From Patescibacteria group bacterium (GTDB lineage Bacteria > Patescibacteria > Microgenomatia > Daviesbacterales > UBA10151), in NCBI GenBank assembly GCA_023380995.1, contig JAMCTD010000103.1, forward strand, positions 1 through 7,872: a DNA stretch of 7,872 bases. Reading direction: 5' to 3'. Made by a program: the position numbers and the translations under genes. Under the pieces are notes generated by a model. The model saw only the letters and a program-made list of their open reading frames with translations, made no database searches and was not told where the DNA came from. Of this stretch, positions 1-5,060 are shown in pieces. Every line of letters begins with the position of its first letter. The stretch's first letter is position 1.

Positions 1-391
1 CAAAAGCATCTTTAATAGCTTCTTCTGTAATTTCATGAAACACTACTCTTTTCATTAATTTTGAATTTTGAACTTTGATTTTTGAATTCGCAGAATTACC
101 CAGTAATTCTGCTATATGCCAGGCAATAGCTTCCCCTTCACGGTCAGGATCTGTTGCCAACCAAAGCACTTCTGCTGCTTTGGCTACTTTTTTAAGCTCA
201 TTAACCCTTTTTTTCTTATCCCGAGGGATAATGTATTGAGGCTCAAAATTATGCTCAATGTCTACCCCAAAATCAGATTTTGGCAAATCCCGCACATGCC
301 CCATGGAGGCTTCTATTTGGTATTTATCACCAAGAAATTTTTGCAGCGTCCTGGCTTTAGTTGGTGATTCTACAATTACTAAATTATTCAT
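1..391 (-). CDS. topA: DNA topoisomerase I, N-terminal part (runs off the left edge)
   Basis: Type IA topoisomerase, which relaxes negative supercoils by cutting one strand. The first 130 residues are present and the frame stays open to base 1, so the active-site tyrosine domain lies outside the window. The protein begins [13 protein letters not shown], the standard start of the Toprim domain, with the catalytic glutamate at E8. Residues 79-92 ([14 protein letters not shown]) carry the metal-binding acidic residues D81, D83 and E85. Residues 116-130 (VVFHEIT...) match the conserved segment that follows. Between these blocks, residues 99-113 are an extra lysine-rich stretch encoded by a short tandem repeat (see repeat entries). 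The ATG at 389-391 fits the family start exactly; no clear Shine-Dalgarno sequence precedes it. It lies downstream of dprA, a common pairing, but here four genes separate them. Identification is certain; the truncation is due to the window edge. Confidence 0.97.
   Translation of the reverse strand, partial: MNNLVIVESPTKARTLQKFLGDKYQIEASMGHVRDLPKSDFGVDIEHNFEPQYIIPRDKKKRVNELKKVAKAAEVLWLATDPDREGEAIAWHIAELLGNSANSKIKVQNSKLMKRVVFHEITEEAIKDAF
50..88 (-). repeat. 21-base tandem repeat inside topA
   Basis: On the minus strand one full 21-base unit (68-88, starting AATTCAAAAATC) is followed by a partial second unit (about 50-67, starting AATTCAAAATTAATG). In frame they encode [12 protein letters not shown], a seven-residue period that leaves topA open. 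The same kind of unit, encoding SEKFKVQ, occurs in dprA. It sits in a linker between conserved Toprim blocks where topoisomerases vary in length. Whether it is a mobile short repeat or local slippage is inference. Confidence 0.65.
90..112. repeat. Perfect inverted repeat (10-bp stem, 3-base loop) inside topA
   Basis: GCAGAATTAC (90-99), CCA (100-102), GTAATTCTGC (103-112): ten perfectly paired bases around a three-base loop. It encodes residues around AELLGNSA of topoisomerase I and lies one base from the 21-base tandem repeat. There is no T-tract, and it is inside a coding region, so it is unlikely to be a terminator. It may be part of the same inserted element. Confidence 0.6.
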
Positions 392-440
392 AAATTGTTA
401 TTAATTAACTCTCGGACATTGTACAGGGGTTGTCAAGATA
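392..440 (-). promoter_or_regulatory. Intergenic gap with possible topA promoter or operator
   Basis: This is the only gap longer than 30 bases. On the minus strand it contains a perfect -35 hexamer TTGACA (431-436), but no good -10 box stands 16-18 bases on. A -10-like TACAAT (418-423) lies only seven bases after it and instead has a TTGAAT 19 bases upstream. The bases TTGACA-ACCCC-TGTACAA also form an imperfect dyad, so an operator is possible. No hairpin with a T-run is visible, so there is no evidence that transcription from the upstream genes stops here. Confidence 0.35.
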
Positions 441-698
441 TTATTCAAAATCACTATCTAAAACTTGTGGATTGATATTATCCAATTCCTGCTTTAAATT
501 AGTTGAACTTCCATATTTAATTTCTTGTGGAGCATTTGGTGCAGCCAGCGTAGGAGCTGGAGCAGCAGGTTGACTAGCTGTTCTTCCCACTCCCGGGCTT
601 ACTAATATTCCCGGAAGATTGACTGTATTTTTGGAAATAGCAAACAGTACACCTACTAATACCAAAATAAAAACAACTGCCAGTATTTTTTTACTCAT
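441..698 (-). CDS. Small single-span membrane protein, unknown function (85 aa)
   Basis: No family recognised. Residues 1-4 are MSKK, followed by one hydrophobic helix at about 5-21 (ILAVVFILVLVGVLFAI), so the protein is probably anchored with its C-terminus outside. Residues 40-60 form an alanine/proline-rich linker, and the last 20 residues are acidic (KQELDNINPQVLDSDFE). It has no cysteine. The start is supported by GAAAGG (705-710), six bases upstream of the ATG, one of the better Shine-Dalgarno sequences in the window. Its start overlaps the end of the 125-aa gene by eight bases (691-698, ATGAGTAA), which suggests coupled translation. It is the last gene of the cassette before topA. A real gene is likely because of this packing; the function is unknown. 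Confidence 0.75.
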   Translation of the reverse strand: MSKKILAVVFILVLVGVLFAISKNTVNLPGILVSPGVGRTASQPAAPAPTLAAPNAPQEIKYGSSTNLKQELDNINPQVLDSDFE

Positions 699-1068
699 CC
701 AATACCTTTCTTACTTCTGTTTTTGCCCTTAGGATTTTATTTTTTAAAACTTCTAAACTTCCCTTCAGTTCATTTTTAGAAGAATACTTTTGAGCTCTCT
801 GGTAAGCCAAAGCTTCTGCTACAAAAGTTACCTGATAATCAGCATTTTTTATTGGTGTATCCACACCTCCAAAAGCCACCCTGGTTTCTGTTATCCCTTT
901 CCTTCTTCTAACTTCTTCCATAATTGCTGCCAACTTAGAAACATCCTCTTCAAGCCTATCACAGACTTTTTGATTTATCAGGCTTAAAGAATCTGTCTGT
1001 GGAGTATTTACTGCAAGCACCACTGAGGGTAAAAATAACAAAAACAACAATAAAACTATAATTTTCAT
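691..1068 (-). CDS. Secreted helical protein, unknown function (125 aa)
   Basis: No family recognised. The N-terminus is a textbook signal peptide: MK, a hydrophobic core (IIVLLLFLLFLP) and a likely cleavage after A19 (SVVLA-V). The mature part is mostly charged helix, with heptad-like stretches at about 27-57 (...VCDRLEEDVSKLAAIMEEVRRRK) and 80-125, and a single cysteine at C36. The cysteine is not at a lipobox position, so it is not a lipoprotein by sequence. Its ATG overlaps the stop of the Clp ATPase gene in an ATGA (1065-1068), the usual sign of translational coupling, and a GGAG lies 11 bases upstream inside that gene. It is therefore made together with the ATPase and exported; a role as its extracytoplasmic partner is inference. 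Confidence 0.8.
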   Translation of the reverse strand: MKIIVLLLFLLFLPSVVLAVNTPQTDSLSLINQKVCDRLEEDVSKLAAIMEEVRRRKGITETRVAFGGVDTPIKNADYQVTFVAEALAYQRAQKYSSKNELKGSLEVLKNKILRAKTEVRKVLDE

Positions 1069-3575
1069 TCAGCTAACAACTCCATTCCTGCCTGGAAAGG
1101 TTGACCCTTTGAGAGTTGATTTTGCAAAATCAATTTAGAAAGTTTGGCTTCCAGGGTATCTTGCAAAAGTCGCCTCATTGGCCTTGCTCCTAAAACCGGA
1201 TCAAAACCCCGTTTGGCAAATTCTCCAACTAAAGACTCGTTAAATTCCACCAAATATCCTTTTTCTTTCATCTGTTTTTGCAAGGCTACCAGTTTTATTT
1301 TGACAATTTTTTGCAAATCTTCTGAAGATAAAGGCTTAAACAACACCACCTCGTCAAACCTGTTGACAAGTTCTGGCTTAAAAACCTTAAGCAGCTCATC
1401 ATTAACCTCTTTGTCGATTTGTCCAAAACTTTTACCAGCTTGCAAACCTTGTGCAATGGTTAAACTGCCGGCGTTTGAGGTAGCAATGATAATGGTGTTG
1501 GTAAAATCAACTGTCCGCCCGGATGAATCTGTCAGCCTCCCATCCTCCAAAACCTGCAAAAATAAAGTTAAAATTTTAGGGTCTGCTTTTTCAAACTCAT
1601 CCAAAAGCAGCAAAGCATATGGCCGTTGCTTCACAGCCTCTGTTAACTGCCCCTGTTGGTCTGATCCACCAATTAACCGGTACACTGATTCCTGATTCTG
1701 ATACTCTGACATATCAAACCTGATATAAGCTCCTGCTCCTTTAAAATAGATTTCTGACAAAATCTTAGCCAACTCTGTTTTTCCAACTCCTGTAGGACCA
1801 ACAAACAGGAAAGAACCAATTGGCCGCGCTTCTTCACGCAAGCCTGTTGCAGAACGCCTTAAAGTGTCTGCCACAGCTTTTACTGCAGGTTCTTGATCTA
1901 TCAACCGCATGTGAATTTCCTCTTCCAAATTAAGCAGCCTGTTTTTATCAACACTTCCTACTTCCATCAAAGGAACCTTAACCCTGGCAGAAATAACCCT
2001 TCTTATAACATCCTTTGTAACCCACTTGTTTACGGATTGGGTTAAAGCCTCTTTTAAAACACTGATGGCGGAATCAGGCAAAACCCGGTCATGGATAAGC
2101 TTTCCGGAAAGCGCAACTGCTGCTTTAATGGCTATAAAAGTTACCTTAATTTTGTTCTTTCTTTCTGCCTCAATGCTGCGGGATTCCAAAATATCCAAAG
2201 TATCCCGTTCTGTTGCAGGAGACATCTCTATTTTCCTAAAAATCCTGGCAAAACTGCCATTTTTCTCTAAAATCCTGCTGTAATTTTCTATCTCAGTTGT
2301 ACCGATGAATTGAAAAGCATCTGATTCCAAATAAGGCTGCATCAGGGAATAAAGGTTTAAACTGTTTCCCGCCTCTCCCATCCCCAGTTCGTGAATTTCT
2401 TCTATGGCTATGATGACATTTTGCGAAAAACCTACTTCTTCAAAAACCGTTTTTACCCTTTCTGCCAAATCTCCCTGGGTTTTCATCCCTGATAATAATT
2501 TTGTTAAATCCAACAGGACTATTCTTTTTGTGGCCAAAGCTTGAGGCGCATCCCCAGCCACTATTTGCTTGGCTAAATAACGCAAGGTGGCTGTTTTACC
2601 GCTACCCGGAGGCCCAACTAAAATTACATTCCTGCCGCTGGTTTGGGATAAAATATTGATAATATCTTTCAAAACCCCATTTTCCCTGACCAAATCAGCA
2701 AAACCTTGACTGGCTGCTGATTTTGTTAAATCCTCTCCCACCAAATCCAAAGTTGGAGTTGGTATCCCAAGCCAGCCCCTATTAACACCTTTTAAATGAT
2801 GTACTGTAAAATCATCATCCCAAATATGTACCATTCTCCAGGTTTGGTTTTTCTTCTCCAAATAAAGCAGCGCATCTTTAACATCATCAATATTAAGTTC
2901 AAACTTAAGCAATAATTTGTCTATATCTGGTATGTCCAAAAAAGCAGCCACAAAAAAATGCCTTGGACCCAAATAAGGACTGCCGCAAGCTTTTGCCATC
3001 TCAAAAGCTTGCCTTGCCGTACCCTCTATATCAGTAATCTCAAATGCAGAAAAACCATTTGCTTGAATTTCCAAATTGGATAAAAAATCAACCACTTCAG
3101 GATTTACTAGTAATTTTTTAAAGTTTAAATCTTCCCTCTTTAATTTGGAGGCTTGCCAAATATTACCTTCTTTACCAATTTGCCAGACTTTTTTGTGAGG
3201 GTGGGCAAATTTATTGATAAGAAAAAGCCCTAAACCACTTAAAAACAAAATCCTGCTTAATAGTTGAGGTTTGTCAAAAACTGCCAGCAAGGGTAGTGCT
3301 AACCAATAAACCTCTAGTAAAAACAGCATCACAGAGGCGGTAAAAAAGGCAAAAAGTCCTATTAAAATCCTCCCTAACCTAAAAAATATACTCAAAATTC
3401 TTCCAAAAAATGATGAATCGTGGAAAAGCGGGGTAAAAAGCAACTTCCACATTAATGTCACTGCCAAATCCTCCTCTAAAAATAGCATCAAATTTTTCCA
3501 GGTTTGGATAAAAAAATTAATGCTTCCCGGATACCAGAATTTAAGTAATTTTATTGGCAACGATAAATATTTCAT
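1065..3575 (-). CDS. Membrane-anchored Clp/Hsp100-type double AAA+ ATPase with degenerate pore loops
   Basis: 836 residues. The first ~125 are an added membrane region with about two or three hydrophobic helices (roughly 57-98 and 104-122). A Clp-N-like helical repeat follows at about 181-242. D1 has Walker A GPPGSGKT (321-328), a Walker B ending IEE (391-393, usually IDE), sensor IGTTE (424-428), and ARIF (443-446) where Clp proteins have ERRF. D2 has Walker A GPTGVGKT (593-600), Walker B LLLLDE (D659, E660), sensor TSN (699-701), arginine finger NRF (R739) and sensor-2 GAR (796-798). No ClpB middle domain is inserted after D1 (about 499-540), and no ClpP-docking (I/L/V)GF loop is seen; FGQID (717-721) resembles ClpB instead. 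The D1 pore tyrosine is threonine (KTQG, 365-368), and the D2 GYVG pore loop is deleted. The family is certain; a classical unfoldase role is doubtful. The gene starts four bases after the 116-aa gene. Confidence 0.93.
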   Translation of the reverse strand: MKYLSLPIKLLKFWYPGSINFFIQTWKNLMLFLEEDLAVTLMWKLLFTPLFHDSSFFGRILSIFFRLGRILIGLFAFFTASVMLFLLEVYWLALPLLAVFDKPQLLSRILFLSGLGLFLINKFAHPHKKVWQIGKEGNIWQASKLKREDLNFKKLLVNPEVVDFLSNLEIQANGFSAFEITDIEGTARQAFEMAKACGSPYLGPRHFFVAAFLDIPDIDKLLLKFELNIDDVKDALLYLEKKNQTWRMVHIWDDDFTVHHLKGVNRGWLGIPTPTLDLVGEDLTKSAASQGFADLVRENGVLKDIINILSQTSGRNVILVGPPGSGKTATLRYLAKQIVAGDAPQALATKRIVLLDLTKLLSGMKTQGDLAERVKTVFEEVGFSQNVIIAIEEIHELGMGEAGNSLNLYSLMQPYLESDAFQFIGTTEIENYSRILEKNGSFARIFRKIEMSPATERDTLDILESRSIEAERKNKIKVTFIAIKAAVALSGKLIHDRVLPDSAISVLKEALTQSVNKWVTKDVIRRVISARVKVPLMEVGSVDKNRLLNLEEEIHMRLIDQEPAVKAVADTLRRSATGLREEARPIGSFLFVGPTGVGKTELAKILSEIYFKGAGAYIRFDMSEYQNQESVYRLIGGSDQQGQLTEAVKQRPYALLLLDEFEKADPKILTLFLQVLEDGRLTDSSGRTVDFTNTIIIATSNAGSLTIAQGLQAGKSFGQIDKEVNDELLKVFKPELVNRFDEVVLFKPLSSEDLQKIVKIKLVALQKQMKEKGYLVEFNESLVGEFAKRGFDPVLGARPMRRLLQDTLEAKLSKLILQNQLSKGQPFQAGMELLAE

Positions 3576-3579
3576 ATAA

Positions 3580-3930
3580 TTATTTAGCTCTAATCAAATT
3601 CCCCTGAGGATCCAGTTCTACAAAATGATCTGCCCTCCCTTCCAAATAGGCAGAACATCGGTTTTCAGGCAGATCATCTATTGGCAAACGCGGATTGTGC
3701 GCAATATCTACAACCCAACTTGGCATTAAAGCATTTGAAAGGCAGGGACCGGAAGAAAAATCCCTTCTTCTGTCTTTTTCCTGGTTATATAAATGTCTGG
3801 CCTGATTTACAGCAGTTTCAATTTCATTTTTTGGAGTTGGTTTAGGAGCAATATTGTTCAAAAAAAGAGTGACTGCACTTGTAATAATTATTACAGCTAT
3901 AGCTATAAAAAACAGCACTGTTTTGGGCAT
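3580..3930 (-). CDS. Membrane-anchored extracytoplasmic protein with two cysteines, unknown function (116 aa)
   Basis: No named family recognised. One hydrophobic helix at residues 4-25 (TVLFFIAIAVIIITSAVTLFLN) is followed by a short proline-rich linker, a charged helix (about 35-57), and a compact C-terminal part with C63 and C92, which could form a disulfide outside the membrane. The C-terminal region has a dense, specific look (PSWVVDIAHNPRLPIDDL, then HFVELDPQGNLI), more like a conserved small domain than random sequence. It starts 11 bases after the dprA stop and ends four bases before the Clp ATPase start, so it is probably co-transcribed with both. No clear Shine-Dalgarno sequence is seen; the ATG at 3928-3930 is chosen because it directly precedes the membrane helix. 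Confidence 0.82.
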   Translation of the reverse strand: MPKTVLFFIAIAVIIITSAVTLFLNNIAPKPTPKNEIETAVNQARHLYNQEKDRRRDFSSGPCLSNALMPSWVVDIAHNPRLPIDDLPENRCSAYLEGRADHFVELDPQGNLIRAK

Positions 3931-3941
3931 GGGTTTTTATC

Positions 3942-5030
3942 TTAATACTTCTTGCAGTATATCCCAGCTCCGATGTTTACAACAAGTCCTGAAATTTCCA
4001 TCTTTAAAAGCAAAGCAGAAATCTTTGGAGAAGGAAGGTTTAAACTCCTACCAATTTCATCAATATGCTGGCTTTCATTATCCAAACACCCCAAAACCTT
4101 CTTTTCTTCTTCTGAAAGATTTACCTCGCTTTGCACCTTGAACTTTTCACTTTGCACTTTACTTATTCCCAGCTCTTCCAATACTTCGCTTGGATTAAAT
4201 ACAGCAATAGCCCCCTGCCTGATTAAATCAATCGGGCCTTTGGATAAAGAAGAAGTAATTGGCCCCGGCACAGCAAAAACCTCGCGACCCTGTTCCAAAG
4301 CGAGTTTTGCAGTAATGAGCGAGCCGGAATCCGAAGCTGCCTCTATTACCAAAACTGCCAAAGAGAGTCCTGAAATAATCCTGTTTCTTGCCGGAAAATT
4401 CCCCGGCAAAGATGGATAATTTGGGGGAAATTCTGAAATAACAGCTCCAAAACCAGAGGCAATTTTTTCTGCTAACCCTCTGTTTTCCGGCGGGAAAATG
4501 TTGTTTAAGCCTCCTCCAAGCACTGCAATTGTTTTGCCTTTTTCCAAAACAGTGGTAAGGTGCGCTTGAGAATCTACTCCCCGGGCCAACCCTGAAATAA
4601 TTGTCATACCAGCCCCAACCAAACCTTTGGTAAACTGCTGCGTGGCTGCCCTGCCATAACCAGTGATTTTTCTGGTTCCCACTACAGCAATAGGCTTTAA
4701 GTTGGAGCTTTCTAAATCACCTTTATAATATAAAACAGTTGGGGGATCATAAATTTGGGCTAAAAGTTTAGGGTAATCCTTATCAAAAATAGTTATCCAA
4801 TTAATACCAGATCTCTTAATTTCCTCCACATACTTTTGAGGGTTTAAGCTTTTTCTTGCTTCCACCAACCTTTGGACAGTTGATTGTGGAATTCCAACTG
4901 CCCTAATCTCTTCAGAGTTTGCCTCCCAAGCTAATTTTGGATCTTTAAAATAATCTAAAATTGCCCTAAGCCTGATTGGCCCTAAACCATCAATAGAATG
5001 GAGTGCTAATAAATATGGAATGTTTATCAT
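3942..5030 (-). CDS. dprA: DNA-processing protein DprA (Smf family)
   Basis: DprA binds single-stranded DNA taken up during natural transformation and loads RecA on it. All parts are present in 362 residues: an N-terminal helix-hairpin-helix/SAM-like region (about 1-75, with HSIDGLGPIRLRAIL), the Rossmann-like DNA-binding domain with VGTR (117-120), SGLARGVD (146-153), FPARNRIISG (212-221) and SGSLITA (235-241), and a C-terminal winged-helix domain (about 305-362). Between the last two, residues 289-302 are an extra linker, SKVQSEKFKVQSEV, encoded by a short tandem repeat. The start ATG at 5028-5030 fits the family; the AGTAGG before it lies only two bases away, so the Shine-Dalgarno sequence is poor. 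It follows mrdA by 30 bases. DprA is widespread also in bacteria not known to be transformable, so competence cannot be concluded from it alone. Confidence 0.97.
   Translation of the reverse strand: MINIPYLLALHSIDGLGPIRLRAILDYFKDPKLAWEANSEEIRAVGIPQSTVQRLVEARKSLNPQKYVEEIKRSGINWITIFDKDYPKLLAQIYDPPTVLYYKGDLESSNLKPIAVVGTRKITGYGRAATQQFTKGLVGAGMTIISGLARGVDSQAHLTTVLEKGKTIAVLGGGLNNIFPPENRGLAEKIASGFGAVISEFPPNYPSLPGNFPARNRIISGLSLAVLVIEAASDSGSLITAKLALEQGREVFAVPGPITSSLSKGPIDLIRQGAIAVFNPSEVLEELGISKVQSEKFKVQSEVNLSEEEKKVLGCLDNESQHIDEIGRSLNLPSPKISALLLKMEISGLVVNIGAGIYCKKY
4129..4160 (-). repeat. 21-base-period tandem repeat inside dprA
   Basis: On the plus strand the two copies start CTTTGCACCTTG (4129) and CTTTGCACTTTAC (4150), exactly 21 bases apart. 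In frame they encode KVQS-EKF-KVQS, a seven-residue period, in the linker between the Rossmann domain and the winged helix of DprA. The unit AGTGAAAAGTTCAAGGTGCAA matches 14 of 21 bases of the topA unit when aligned by eye, and the peptides share K-(I/F)-K-V-Q. Confidence 0.65.
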
Positions 5031-5052
5031 TACCTACTGAGAAACAATCTTA

Positions 5053-5058
5053 ATTATA
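5053..5058 (-). promoter_or_regulatory. Possible -10 box ahead of dprA
   Basis: A perfect TATAAT on the minus strand lies 22 bases upstream of the dprA ATG, in the 30-base gap after mrdA. No convincing -35 hexamer or extended -10 accompanies it, and such a hexamer is common by chance in AT-rich DNA. It could give dprA and the following cassette their own transcript. Confidence 0.22.
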
Positions 5059-5060
5059 TA

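Noticed and set aside
90..112. Hairpin as a transcription terminator
   Set aside because: It is inside topA coding sequence and has no T-run on either side.
116..367. Plus-strand open frame of 83 codons at the left end
   Set aside because: It is antisense to the highly conserved Toprim region of topA, which is clearly the real gene on the minus strand.
1144..1695. Plus-strand open frame of 183 codons opposite the Clp ATPase gene
   Set aside because: It lies wholly within the D2 coding region of a certain gene on the other strand, is serine/lysine-rich as expected of an antisense shadow, and shows no known motif.
441..3930. CRISPR, toxin-antitoxin or phage-derived module
   Set aside because: No direct-repeat array with spacers, no nuclease or antitoxin motif, no integrase or structural phage gene; the small proteins are membrane or secreted proteins.
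3952..4419. Plus-strand open frame of 155 codons opposite dprA
   Set aside because: It is antisense to the conserved DprA Rossmann and winged-helix region, has no recognisable domain and no supporting start signals.
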